Below, in pieces: positions 22,333-34,613 of a stretch of 64,000 bases of DNA. Source of the stretch: Helianthus annuus (Eukaryota > Streptophyta > Magnoliopsida > Asterales > Asteraceae); contig NC_035447.2 of NCBI RefSeq assembly GCF_002127325.2, positions 25,807,762 to 25,871,761 of the forward strand, written 5' to 3'. The position numbers and the translations under genes were made by a program. Under the pieces are notes generated by a model. That model was not told the origin of the DNA, made no database searches, and saw nothing but the letters and a program-made list of their open reading frames with translations. The first letter of the stretch is position 1, and each line of letters starts with the position of its first letter.

Positions 22333-24393
22333 ACTCCCCCTAAGCTGATGCATCCAATCACCAAATCTTCAAAACGTTAGCGTTTGAGTAAACTCCAGTT
22401 CAGCATTTGCACAACAATCTTCAAACTCTTCAACGTTGTTTGCAATATAGAAAGGAGGTTCTACCATGCATCCAATCAAACTCTCATCTTCACACTTCAC
22501 AGCAACTTCTCAGCAACAAACTGCTGCAATCTGTATACTATAAAACAAACATCTCGAGAAACCATAAGAATTTTTCAAGAGATAGTTAAACTGTATAACA
22601 AATAAATTATTATTTTTCAAGAGATAGTTAAACTGTATAACAGATTAAGCTTTTTCAACTTATCACCAACACGCAAAACATTTTGTTCACCACACAAGAA
22701 CCTGCCTGATTTAAGATTTTGAACTCACTTTCTAACACCGTCTCCCCCTATCAGTAACAATTCCTCCAAGAATAACAGTTTTTTCGTACATTAAGAATTT
22801 TAAACAGAAAAAGACACTATTTTTGGATTTTTATATTTTTCTGAAAGCAAGTAAATACAAAAGCAATAAACACTCTCTTTTTGTGAGAATCACTGGTAAG
22901 AAGATCATATCAGCACAATCAAACTGTTTCACACAATTAGATTATTCTTAATTTAATGTTTTAGTGAAAAACAGTTCAAGACGATTACCAGTATGTTTGT
23001 CCACTTAAACAAAATGCATGAACATTTCAAGTACCATTACCATATGATACGTTAAGGTAATATTATTTACTGAAATACGAGCGTGTCCCACTTCAGGATA
23101 TACCCCCACGATCAAGGTATGCACAAAGATTCATCGTAGTAGGTGAGTATACTGATGTCATTCTTTAAGATATCCTTACTGTGTCTAGGTCTGCATTTAA
23201 ACTGTTTTATCATGTTTAGATTGCTTAACAATGAACACCCAAATAAATACTCATCAAATCCTGGAAATATAAACAACACACTCTATCATGCAAGTATCTT
23301 CCCTACCACATATTTCACAAGTCCAATCCAGATTTCTGAAATCTTAACTGGGAATAGGTTGAGAAGAGAACAGAATAGATCTTTAGCAGAGATGGTATAA
23401 TATACAGATCAAATGAGTTTTACTCAATTTGATATAGGTTTCTTGGGTTTCTTTTGGGCACTTGAGGGCCTCTTTCGGGTGTAATAGATCTATAGTGCGA
23501 CAACATACAGCTAGGTCAGCATGTATCTGGATGCAGCAGAAGCTGTCGTTGCCTAGCACCTCCAGGTCAGCATATATCTGGATGCAGCAGAGGAGGTACA
23601 CGACTTTTTTCAGAGAAGATTTCAGAATCAGATCAAAATTGTGTGTATCAGGAAAACATACAGACATTCAAATAGAAATGAGCTAATTCCAAGTGACTTT
23701 CTTTCCTAGGGTCATGTACAATTTTAGTTCTAACAGACAGACAACCAAGATATCCCTAGATGAAATAACAGTATAAAGACCCAAAACTTCAGATTTTGGC
23801 AATCTATCAACGCAAGAATTAAGGTCATTAAACCATACACCACTGATGTGTTCCCCACTCATATTCAGTTCATTTAAGTTTATATCACATTGGTAAGTTG
23901 ATTATTTCATGCTTTTCGCCTACCGGTACATCATATGATAAAGCTGCTATCACACTTAAGCAATTATGGTTCAATTTCAGTGTGACAGTCTAACTTGCTG
24001 ATGTACTATCATCTCTTCTTTTTCACACAGTGAAATCTCATTTTTTGATTTTCTATTTTTTTATGTTTTTGATTTTTTTTGATGTTTTTGTATTTTAGAT
24101 TTTTAAGAAAAACAGTAAACTATTTACAAAAATTCTTATGGAAAACCAGTTATTCAGGATTCCTCATCCCGTTGAGTTCGACTAAGTGTTCAAAGCGAGC
24201 CCTGTCAAATGCTTTAGTATAAAGACCTGCCAGGTTATCTTCTATGTCGACTCAGCACTTTGAACATCAATTTTAAATCATTTTATTTATATATATCAAC
24301 AATCTCACATCCCCCGTCCTGTGCCTGAAGCAGCCACTATCAACATAAGTTGATAATCCTCCTTAGCAGCTCCTGCACACACCAACAAAGAAA
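22333..24393 (-). other. Conserved non-coding block of element 2
   Basis: It occupies the place of pol and matches 14462-16080 of element 1 in blocks. A GCATGTATCTGGATGCAGCA word occurs near 23519 and, with one change, near 23571. There is a shared segment at 22985-23115 (CAGTATGTTTGTCCACTTAA) and another at 23905-24010. No protein-coding frame is conserved between the copies, and frames here are fortuitous. Confidence 0.8.
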
Positions 24394-26277
24394 TTAGTTA
24401 GATTGGGGGACCCAAGCCTTAATGGTCTTGGGTCGTCCAAATTCACCAACCACCGGAACATCCATCCAATATCCATTACTCCTAACTGGAGTCTTGGATC
24501 TCAGATCTGTTGGAATTTGATTTTGATTTCCACTAGGTCTTTGGTCCTGAGGGTTCCTATATACATTTGGACAATTTGACCTTTGGAAATTTTGATTTTG
24601 ATTCCAAGAAGCATTATTGTTGTAATTTCTAAAGCCATTGTTATAAAAATTTCGACCACCATTATTTTGGTATCGATTTTGATATTGACCTTGACTTCTG
24701 AAATTATTTGTATTTTGATTGTTCATTCTTGGTGAACTGCTTCTAGGTCGCTCATATCTGCCTGGTGGAGATCTAGGCTGAAATCTAGGTTGATTTCTTT
24801 GAAAACGTGGAACTTGTGGAGTTCCTGTTCCAGCCTTATCTACACCAACAACAACATTTTGTGGTTGCTTAGGAGCAGATTTCTTTGGAGAATTTGAACC
24901 TTTATCCTCACTATCACCTTCCTTCTCTGGTGATTTCTCTCTCTTCTTCTCACTCACTTGTGCTTCATTCTTTTTATTAGGACAGCAGCTAGCTACATGT
25001 CCCTTGGTGTGACACCGGAAGCACGGTCTCCTTTTCAAAGACTTCTTAGCTGGAGTCTCTGAGGTAGATCCATTATCAGATGGTGATGATGCCTTGGAAG
25101 AATTTTGTTCAGTTTGGTTAATTTCAGATTTTTCTTTGTTTTTATCTTTAGCAAACTCTACATTTGATTCTTTTTCAATAACAGCAGTTTCATTTTTCAT
25201 ATCACTACCTTGAACAAAATTAATCTTTTTAACAAAAGTTTGATTTTTGCTCTTAGGAGGTGAATTTTTCTTTTTCAAAGGTTCCCTGTTATTGTTCTTC
25301 TTAGCATCACCACTCTCAGACCCCTCACCTTGACTTGATGTAGATGCGAAACTACTTGGTGCGGTTGACATATAGTCTGCTAGCTCATCTTCATCAGGGA
25401 GGAAAGAATAGTCATGACTAAGAGGAGGTGGGACTTCATTAAAGCCCTGGAAGCCCACAGTGGTCTTGTCATTACTTTTCTTTAACCCACCCATCATGTG
25501 TTTCATTACAAAAGACGAATCTCTGAATTGACTTAATTTCTGTTCAAGTTCAACAATTTTGAGCTGTGCATCTGACAACTCTTTGTTTTTATCAGAAATC
25601 TCTTTTGTTTTCTCTGCCATCATTTCGTGAGCTAAGTCTATGACTTGAAGCTTTTCATTTAATTTGCATGTTAAAGCTTCAATTTCACTTTCATACCCTT
25701 TTATCTTCTTCAAGTATGAAGTTTCGTTTCTTTTAGCGAAAAAGTTTGACTCTTTTATGCTCGACATCTCGCTTACCAGACTTTGATTTTGTGTTGACAA
25801 TCTGTCAACCTCACCCTGTAGTTCACGACACCTCAAACACACAGAATTAGATTTTACCTCTTCCTCATGAACTTCTGTAGTTTCATCAGCAACAACCTGT
25901 TCAGCTTCTCCTTCATTCTCTACTTCAGCATCCACTTTTGGTTCAGCATTTTTCACTTCAGATTCAGCATCACTCACAGTAGTGTCAGCCTCATCAACTG
26001 GCACTATCTCTGCCATGAATGCATGAGTAGCACTCTCATTTCCCTGATATCGCCTTTGTAATGCATCCCACATATCTTTTGAATTAGTGTACTTGTTAAA
26101 GGTATGCTTGATGCCATCAGGTAGCGACATTTTGATTGCAGCCAAGGCTCTCTTTTCAGCCTCATACATCTTCTTATCAGCCTCTTTCATGTTCACGTAG
26201 TCTGTTCTACGTGGTCTACCCTCAAAATCATGTACTGGGTTTATGTACCCATCTTCAATACATATCCACATGCGTGC
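24394..26277 (-). pseudogene. Gag of element 2, main part (separated from its N-terminus by element 3)
   Basis: One uninterrupted minus-strand frame of about 628 codons, ending TAA at 24394-24396. It contains the rest of the Gag N-terminal domain (MWICIEDGYINP; MSLPDGIKHTF), an acidic region and a long coiled coil (about residues 140-270), a Lys/Ser-rich linker, zinc knuckle CFRCHTKGHVASCC (near 25005-25050), an RFQPRSPP/Asn-rich RNA-binding-like tract, and a YWMDVPVV...WVPQSN tail. The first about 33 codons are at 33547-33645; element 3 landed inside an Asp codon context and duplicated ATCCT. Before that insertion the frame would have been open throughout, giving a Gag of about 660 residues. 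The ATG at 26269-26271 is internal, not the original start. Confidence 0.92.
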
Positions 26278-26282
26278 ATCCT

Positions 26283-26894
26283 TGTAGGATCGGATTTCGA
26301 CCTAAACGAGTCATTCGGAAGAGCTCAACTCCGTTTCAGAGGCGCAAACAAGGAAACGGATGCGTACACAGCTTGTATCATACTTAAATCCTCTTGTACA
26401 TTGATTTTACAACGTTTCGATTACAAGGAAAAACCGGCAATACCTCGGTATCATATCTGAAAGTTGTTACAAATGAAATGAACAATGATCCTATATATAC
26501 TAGTTTGGGATCGCTCATAGTGACAAACCACAAAAGCGATCCTACACTAAAACCGAATAAGCGATCCATATGTCTGCCATAAAAGCGACTCCACAAGTTC
26601 ATAAAGGCGATCTAACAAGTTGTTAATATAAGCGATCCACCATGACTTTTTGACTTCTTGAACTCTTGTTATTGGACCCTCATTTGGAAGCACATCATTC
26701 GACCATCCAAAGGTCCTATCAACACAAATGGCCTTCACACTTTGTCGTATACTAATTATTTTTCTCATATGCTCATGGAATGATGATGTCATCTATATGA
26801 TGTCATCATCATATATGATGATATCATGCTTGAACAATTCGCAACGGAACCCGGACTCGACATTAGACGAAGACGACAGATGACTGCACCAACT
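26283..26894 (-). repeat. 3' LTR of element 3
   Basis: 612 bp. Plus strand begins TGTAGGATCGG and ends CACCAACT, where the other LTR ends CACCAACA. It carries about six AAGCGATCC-type words at 26510-26635. Other differences are A/G in TCRTTCGG, C/G in GGCGSAAA, C/T in TGTAYATTG, T/G in ATCAKATC and A/G in ATCTRACA. Confidence 0.94.
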
Positions 26895-28228
26895 GAGCTC
26901 GTGCAAGAGGATCATATCAGTTTTGAGACAAATCACCAACACCATTAAGCTTTAAACATACTCAGTTATAAACAATTTACCTAGATTGTCAGTATGTTTG
27001 TCCACTTAAAATCTTCACACAAATTTCAATCGATTCGAGATATGATATTAATGTTTTAGAGACTTAAACTTAATTGTGTATCACTCCACTTGAATATATT
27101 CCCGTATCCAGATCCCAAATATTCAGTCTTACAGGTGAGTATACCACAGAGATATCTGTAAAGGGGTTAAATGCGAAACCGTGAGAGCTCAGGTCAGAAC
27201 TTCCGTTCAGCAGAGAGATGACGGCTCGACTTTTGGTGGGTCCCCTTTAGAGGATCTTTTTGCATTTCAACAGCAGCGACTATCAATTTTATTGTTTCAT
27301 CAGCATGCTGAGGGCGGCGCTTTTTCAAGCATTTGCAGAAAGTATTATCCGGGGACTAGGTCAGTACTTCCATACAACAGAAGTCCCGGGATAATACCCC
27401 AGATATCACTGAGTATAAAGACCTAGTATATCAGAATACGGGACCTTTCAAACAAGATTTCGGGGGTTACCCATATATCCAAGAATAGTTACCCACGAAT
27501 CAAGCAAGTTTGATTTAGGTTTATATCTCGTTTCAATCTACTAAATGTGCGAAAATCTACTGACACATCCGCAGTAAGATCGTTTATCACATTTAAACTT
27601 TCCAATTCTTTAGCGTGTTGTGATAGTCCACTGATGTACTATCATTTCCTCTTTTATGCAACAAAAACTCATTTTTGATTTTATCATGTTTTTGACTTTT
27701 TCAAATTTTCTGATGTTTTTGGATTTTCTCTAAAAATTCTTACTCCCCCTAAAATTCAAATACATCTAATGAAAATTGAAAACAAACTGTACAGAAATTG
27801 ACAACTGATATCAAACCACCTCAATTCGCCATTCACTCGGCATAAACAATCAGAACTCCCCCTATCAACAAACTATTTTCCCATTTAGATTTCAAAACAC
27901 TTAAGTTTGTTTTAATCAAAATGGTTTTTCCGGAAAATAAGTTTGATTGATTTTACCAATTGTAGATTATCATTTGTAGAAATATCCAACAAATGTTTGG
28001 GGTTGTGGTTCATCATCTTGTCTTTCGACCAATGTAGGAAAATACAAGTACAACTTAATGTCCTTGATTTACCATTTGCATTTCAGAAACCTCTGTACCA
28101 ATTGTAAAACATTCACAAACAAACCTCTTTACCGTTTTTATGATTGACGTTACCGAATAAAATTCTGAGAAAGATGCCGATTCATGCTCCACGCTTACCA
28201 ACCTGGGAGCTCCGGCAAGTCCTGAGAC
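26895..28228 (-). other. Non-coding 3' block of element 3
   Basis: No coding. It shares CAGTATGTTTGTCCACTTAA (26989-27008) and a GGTGAGTATACC segment (27133-27145) with elements 1 and 2. CTCCCCCT occurs near 27743 and 27856 on the plus strand, that is, purine tracts on the minus strand, but none lies immediately beside the 3' LTR. The frame 27181-27426 is fortuitous. Confidence 0.72.
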
Positions 28229-31200
28229 TTACTGTTCAAAATATGTACCATCCCAGTCACAAACCAGGGATGGTTCAACTTTTTCCTTCTTTGTCTTCTT
28301 CTCATAAAATTCTTTAACCCCTTTGACTTTTCGATCAATCATTTTGCCAAAGATATGTTTTACCCTGGGGTTAAAGACCTTTTCAGCATCAAATTCCTGT
28401 TCATCATGATAAAATTGGTTAGAAATCTCAACTTTACCAATTTTCTTTTTATAATTTTCAGCCCGAAGTGATGGAAACTCATCATCACTAACACTCGGAA
28501 CTGAGTTTTCAACTTTTACATCAGCTTCACATTTTGATACAACTTGTGGCTCCACTGACTTTGTGGAATCAGTTTCATCTCCTGAAGATAGCTCCTCTGA
28601 TTTCGACCTATCAGAATCATCGCTAGAGCTTTCACCAACCTTCTTCACAACCCATTTCTGGTTTTTAGATTTGGCTTTCTTTTTGTAAAACTTGTTCGAA
28701 CTCTCACCAATTTCAAAAATAGAATCTTTGAACAATTTTGTTCTATCAAGTGGTGATTCGAACGCAAACACCTTTTCTGAAATTTTTCGAAACACTCCCT
28801 GTTTTGATTGTATCGCCTGAGAACAATCTTTGGCGATATGTCCAACGTTGTTGCACTTGAAACAGATTCTCGAGTCTTTCTTTAGTTCAACTTGTTTCTT
28901 TTTCAAAAACTCACTATTCTTTTCCCTCCAGAAACATGTTTTTTTCTTCTTCATCTGTTGATGTACCTGAAACAAAGGACATTTTGGATTTAAAATCACG
29001 AACATATTTTTCATTTTTCTGTTTTTCTGTCGAAGTAAAACCTAATCCTTTCTTTTTGAAATTACCGCTATGGTTTGATCTCTTTTGGAAACCAGAACCA
29101 GAACTGTAATTCTTTTTCTTGTTTAATCTCTGTTGTACTCTTGAGGTGTATTTTTTAGATTTATCATTAAAACATAAGCCTTTGATTTCAGAAATATTGA
29201 TTTCCGAGAGTATAAAAACCTTTTTAATCAGTTCAGTTTTAACACCTCTTATAGGAAATTCCTCATCAGAATATAATTTGTCCGAATTATTTAAAGTATA
29301 AGCAACTTTAAACAATCCATCATCCAAATTAGATTTTGATAACAAGAATTTTCTATCATAGACTAATTTTCCCTGTTTTTCTGTTTGCACCGGAGTTTTT
29401 GACTCAGATTTTGACTCTGACGCAGACTCCGACTTTGACTCGTCACTGTCATCACTATCTAACACATGATCCACGACTTTCTTCATCAATTGAGACTGTT
29501 GATCAGTGTCAGATGATGTGAACACAACATCAATACTTTCTGGAAGATTGACCGATGACTCTGACTCCCACTGTAAATTTGTAGCGTTTTTGACTCTTTC
29601 ATCGTTAGGATGTCTAGGCAAATATCCGTTTTCCAGTGGAGGTGGACATCTGTTATAACTGACACTTTTCTTCTTACCAGATGAACTCATTTCAGTGTCT
29701 TTCTTCCTGTCACTCTTCTTCTTGTCAGCAATCTTTTCTTCAATACTGACTTCAGCTGCTTTTTCTTCAGTTACCTCATCCTCTTCCCAGGCCTTCATGC
29801 TCTCAACAGTCGGATAAATCCTGTCAATCACATAGGAAGTACATGAGTAACTTTTCAATAAACGATCTACTCTTTCAGTTTCTATTCGTTGCAGTTCAAG
29901 CTTCTGTTCTAAAGCAGCACATTTTTCAATGTAATTGTTTACAACTTTTTGTTTTGTCATAAATGCTCCTGAAGAGTCTTCATAGCAACAGCTTGTTCTT
30001 CACTCGTTTGATTGTACTGATTCATTGTCTTGTTCAGCACATCATATGACTCCTTCAGACGGTTTAAGTTGTGCATCAACTCGTTGTTCTGCTTTTTCAC
30101 AATCTCACAGTTTTCACACTTTACTGGAACTTCTTTCGCATCAACACTTTCATCAACTTTGAACTTCCGCACTTCTATACTCTTTTTCCTTCTTACCACC
30201 GGCACTTCTTCATCATCACTACTCACCGGTGTTTTAGTCTTTTTCTTTTTCTTCTCCTTCTTAACTTTTTCGTCTTCGCTATCACTCTCAGCAAGCAACT
30301 TCATATCTTCTCTGTATTTTCTCGCCCAATACTCTGTATCATCATCACTATCATCTACAATCTTTGCTGTAAATGCAGTGTAAGCTGTAGTTTGATCAGG
30401 AACATAATCATCCCAAGTGAACTTTGCCCAGCTAAAACCTTCTGCAAGCTTTTCATCTTCTTGATCAATCAAACAAGCTCTTCCATTTTCTGGTATGTAG
30501 TTATCCCAGGTAAATGATTTCTTTTGATTTGGATTAACCACACAAGCTCTTTTTCCGGTATCTTCAATCACATCTCTTCCATGTGCAGTCTGAGCTTGAT
30601 GTTTTTGTTGTTGGGGAGATGATTGACCAACTTGGTGATAAATGGCTTTGCGATAGTAATCGTTGTTGTTGTTGAACGGATTTTGAGCTCCACTTGCTTC
30701 TCGGTTTGTGCACTCCCTCTTGAAGTGTCCTTTTTCCCTGCACCGAAAACAAGTGACTTTAGATTTGTCAAAACCTAAAGTAGAAACATTCGCATCACGA
30801 AGATCATCTCTCCCCGTGATTTGTTTGAACTTCTCAGCTCTCCGTAAAACACTAGCCAAACACCACTTTATATCCATCAACTCCATCTCTTCAGCATCTA
30901 TCTGGTCGTAGTCTTCTTTGGTTAGCATTGGATTGCCGATACGACCTGCAACAAAACAAGTGTAAGATTCCAAAACCATTCCTAATAAAGACATTTGGTT
31001 TTTTGCAATATCCTCAGAATAATCTTGATCATTTTCAAGATTCAATACAATGTTGCACTGTAATTTTCTCCCGTTTTTAGTTGCAGAGATGTTCAGATCA
31101 AATGATGGAAATGAAGTAAAACTGGTCTTGCTGCTTGATCCAGATGATAGGCTTTCAGAGACACTTTTTGCACTCATACCAGTAACAATCTTTGGGGATG

Positions 31201-31984
31201 AATTCGACGATTTCTCATTTACCCCAGCTTTATAATATAACCCGATATCTTGTTCACCATCGAAATCTTTCATTCTAATCACTTTCCTCTGTTCCATTTC
31301 TTGAGCTTCAATCTTTTCGATGAACTTACTGAGTGTCAGGTTGCTAAAACCTTTCTTGTTTCTGAGCATCATCAAGTATGTGCCCCAACTATCATATGGC
31401 AACGCATCAGCAAGTTTGTCGATCAACTCTTCATTACTCTTTTCAATACTTAATCTTTTCATATTCGCAAGCAGATTACAATAACGTTCAATAATCTCTC
31501 TCGTACTCTCATTTTTCAACCCACGAAAAAGATCAAATTCTTTCTTTAGAAGCGACTTCTTGCTTTTAACCATCTCTTCACTTCCCCTAAACTTCAAACG
31601 TAACGCTTTCCAGATTGAGTAAGACGTTCCATTATGCTGTAGCAGAACCATGATATCTTCTTTCACTGCCTGTTGAAGAAGACTTAGCATCATTTTCTCA
31701 TTTTTGTACTTCTTCCTCTCATCATCTCTAAGATCTTTGATTGGAACTGGCTCTTCATCACTATTCAATGGTCGAATATACTTTGTTTCCACGCATTCTC
31801 AAGCGTCAAGATAATTCGCTTGCACCCAATTCTCAAACCGACCTTCCCAACCTTTGTATTCTTCGATGTTCATTAACTTGGGAGGTTTTTGCATCGTTCC
31901 GGTTTCGTTTTCGAGCATTGTGGTTTGAACAGCAGTGATTGGGGTACTCGGAGTAGCGAATGCGTTGTTAAAATCAGAATCCAT
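28229..31984 (-). pseudogene. Large Gag of element 3: one stop and two frame changes
   Basis: Begins ATG 31982-31984. The first frame runs to 29957 with one internal TGA at 31799-31801, where a Trp codon is likely (TGG to TGA). It holds a Gag N-terminal domain (KFRGSEEMVKSKKSLLKKEF), then zinc knuckle CFRCREKGHFKREC near 30745. A second frame starts at 29960, overlapping the first stop as ATGA, and runs to 28914 through a coiled coil and a basic region. A third frame (to 28229) contains a second knuckle, CFKCNNVGHIAKDC, near 28830, and acidic Ser/Asp repeats. The change from frame 2 to 3 lies in an A7 run at 28939-28945 and is explained by one extra A. Two knuckles about 640 residues apart are unusual. 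No protein of full length can be made by ordinary translation. Confidence 0.85.
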
Positions 31985-32934
31985 GCTTCAAGAATCAGAT
32001 GATATTTCGGGAAATACCTGAAAACATACAAACAAAAAACACAATCAGTTTAAAGATTTATCAAATAATGGAAACGAACTGGTACTCGAACTGATGAATT
32101 TTCTGTGCGGACTGAAAGTTGACACACTGAGCGGACAGAAGATTGACACACTGTGCGGACAACTTTGACCTTTTCAATGGCCTGGCAAAAACCACACGAC
32201 TTGGAACGAAATCGAACTCAAACAACCGGAACGGAATCAAATCTCGAATGAACTGGCTTGATGTAAACTGATAACATGGATAGCAATGTGATTGGACCTT
32301 TAGTAGATAGTGGGGCGGTGCTATATAGTGGGCGGTAACTATGATTTTGACTTTAACAATTGATAGTGGGCGGCAATCAGTAATTGGGTTTTTAATATGG
32401 GCGGTGAAACTTATTAATATCACATGGCCGATGACCAACAAACAATCACATTCACATGCAAAGTCTGAACAACCGATTCAATTCACATGATCCCTTTTCC
32501 CAATAACTGACAACAGACAACAATATGATGGTCACAAAAGCGAACCGAAAGATGTCTCATAAGCGAGCCATATTAAGTCTCATAAGCGGTTCACAGCATG
32601 TCATTACGAGCGAGCCACGACTGTCTAAAAAGCGGTCCACGATTGTCTCAAAAAGCGATCCAGAAGTGATTATTTGGAGCGGTCCTAAATGTGATGTCAG
32701 CAAAACACGAACCGCTTTTGAACAAAACTTCAATTTTAATCAATTTTAGGCCGATTTAAGTTCTAAAAACTTCCAGGTTTTGTTAAATCATGATTCCGCA
32801 CACACTGTGAAAATTTGAAGTGATTTTGACCGTAAAAAGTTATGTTTTTCGAAAAAGAAAGGTGTAGAAGCAGAAAAATGATGAAAAACGAGCTGTATAT
32901 GCGAGATCTCCTCCTCCTTGGCTCTGATACCAAT
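31985..32934 (-). repeat. Leader of element 3 with AAGCG(A/G)NCC word array and primer site
   Basis: The plus strand at 32530-32720 shows about eight words: AAGCGAACC, AAGCGAGCC, AAGCGGTTC, GAGCGAGCC, AAGCGGTCC, AAGCGATCC, GAGCGGTCC and an inverted AACCGCTTT. At 32105-32160 GTGCGGAC or GAGCGGAC occurs three times, and near 32322-32405 GGGCGG occurs three times. The iMet primer site is the plus-strand GCTCTGATACCA at 32921-32932, two bases from the 5' LTR. The region is non-coding; frame 32061-32441 is not supported. Confidence 0.82.
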
Positions 32935-33546
32935 TGTAGGATCGGATTTCGACCTAAACGAGTCGTTCGGAAGAGCTCAACTCCGTTTCAGAGGCGGAAA
33001 CAAGGAAACGGATGCGTACACAGCTTGTATCATACTTAAATCCTCTTGTATATTGATTTTACAACGTTTCGATTACAAGGAAAAACCGGCAATACCTCGG
33101 TATCAGATCTGAAAGTTGTTACAAATGAAATGAACAATGATCCTATATATACTAGTTTGGGATCGCTCATAGTGACAAACCACAAAAGCGATCCTACACT
33201 AAAACCGAATAAGCGATCCATATGTCTGCCATAAAAGCGACTCCACAAGTTCATAAAGGCGATCTGACAAGTTGTTAATATAAGCGATCCACCATGACTT
33301 TTTGACTTCTTGAACTCTTGTTATTGGACCCTCATTTGGAAGCACATCATTCGACCATCCAAAGGTCCTATCAACACAAATGGCCTTCACACTTTGTCGT
33401 ATACTAATTATTTTTCTCATATGCTCATGGAATGATGATGTCATCTATATGATGTCATCATCATATATGATGATATCATGCTTGAACAATTCGCAACGGA
33501 ACCCGGACTCGACATTAGACGAAGACGACAGATGACTGCACCAACA
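32935..33546 (-). repeat. 5' LTR of element 3
   Basis: 612 bp, minus strand from TGTTGGTGCAGTCATC to CGATCCTACA. It contains an array of AAGCGATCC words (plus 33165-33290) and a nearly palindromic GATGATGTCATC...GATGACATC region at 33431-33475. Confidence 0.95.
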
Positions 33547-33645
33547 ATCCTGAGATTTAATAAAGGATTTGAAGCTGTTCTTCCAAGTAAGATAGTTCTC
33601 CACCTTCATCATCTTAGGAGCATTCAAGTTGGTCATGTTCGACAT
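33547..33645 (-). pseudogene. N-terminus of element 2 Gag, cut off by element 3
   Basis: ATG at 33643-33645 followed by 33 codons (MTNLNAPKMMKVENYLTWK; FKSFIKSQD) up to the element 3 junction. The fold and Trp position match the N-terminus of element 1 gag at 12718. Its continuation is 26277-24394. The frame extends artificially into the LTR to 33445. Confidence 0.92.
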
Positions 33646-33879
33646 TTTAAACGTTGCAGACTGAGAAAACCGTACAAAATGTCTCCGAAAACAGTGGTTA
33701 CCAAATTACACCTTTAGAATCGTCTCGAAAAGACGAATCCAATGATATATAATGTCAAAAACTGAATTCGGGATTTTTTTTGTCCTAAAAATGCAACGAA
33801 TCTAACGGCGCAAACGGTTCTGTCAAACGAGGTGCGGATCAATTTCTATTTTCAAAACACTGAAATTTTTCCGACGCTT

Positions 33880-34210
33880 GCCAACGAAAATTCCACCCCT
33901 TAATTATGCTGATAAATTCGCTGGGTATGCTGTTAATTTCGCTGCCCTAAATGCGCTGGGAGCAGATTAATTTCGCTGGTCAAACTGGTTAATTTTGCTA
34001 GCCTATTTCGTTGAAAAGTTCAACTTCGCTGATCAGTCAATTTCGCTGGTTGCTGTCAAATTCGCTATTACGACGACTGTAAAGTCGCTGAAAACCGTGG
34101 TAATTTCGCTGAGGATAATTTCACGGTTACCAAAGTCGCCTTTGGATTTCAAGTTCGCCAATAACTTTGCTGATCAGTTAAATTCGCAGGACCTATCAGC
34201 GAATTTATTA
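33880..34210 (-). repeat. Leader word array of element 2, TTCGCTG
   Basis: About 16 copies of AATTTCGCTG or near variants (TTCGCTGG, TTCGCTGA, AAGTCGCTG, TTCGCCA) occur in about 330 bp on the plus strand; on the element's own strand the word is CAGCGAAATT. Spacers differ. It lies between primer site and gag, the same place as the array of element 1. The frame 33995-34303 runs through it by chance. Confidence 0.85.
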
Positions 34211-34599
34211 ATTTCGCCAGGCAGATTATGGAAATTCAATCTTTTTCAAATTTATGAGATTTTCCAAGATTTCGTAACAGTTTCCTGCAAAATCGAACAC
34301 TAAAATCAGCAAAAATTTTCGAAAATTTTGAAGAACACGAAGAACAATATTCAAATCTTCAAGACTTTCTAGCAAAAAATTCTTCAACCAGTCAATCAGA
34401 AACTATCCTGAAAACCTGCAAATCAGCAAACACACAAACCAGAAGATCAAAACAACCAAAAAATTTCGAAAATCAGTATCAAACACACAAAAATTTCGAA
34501 AATTTCAAAACCCTAATTTTTCAGGTTTCAAAAATCTCGAAAAAATCACTCCCTGTTTCTGCAGCAAACAATTCTGAACCGAGCCTTCAAGAGCCTAAT

Positions 34600-34611
34600 G
34601 CTCTGATACCA
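34600..34611 (-). other. Primer-binding site of element 2, tRNA-iMet type
   Basis: The minus strand reads TGGTATCAGAGC two bases inside the 5' LTR. Confidence 0.92.
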
Positions 34612-34613
34612 AT

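Larger units (their letters stand above)
26283..33546 (-). mobile_element. Gag-only LTR retrotransposon 3 (minus strand), nested in gag of element 2
   Basis: 7,264 bp with target duplication ATCCT at 26278-26282 and 33547-33551. The 612-bp LTRs (32935-33546 is the 5' LTR; 26283-26894 the 3' LTR) differ at six positions by eye. Order on the minus strand: 5' LTR, iMet primer site, leader with AAGCG-word array, large broken gag, about 1.3 kb of non-coding DNA, 3' LTR. There is no protease, integrase or RT. The outermost base of the 3' LTR is changed (minus strand AG instead of TG). Confidence 0.95.

Noticed and set aside
28938..28945. Heptamer A AAA AAC at the element 3 gag frame junction as a programmed -1 frameshift site
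   Set aside because: The downstream frame is reached by a +1, not a -1, change, and a single extra A explains it. Treated as an indel.
30071..30517. Plus-strand frame of 148 residues rich in Phe, Leu and Ile
   Set aside because: Antisense to the acidic, lysine-rich gag of element 3; hydrophobicity arises from the reverse complement of GAA/AAG codons.
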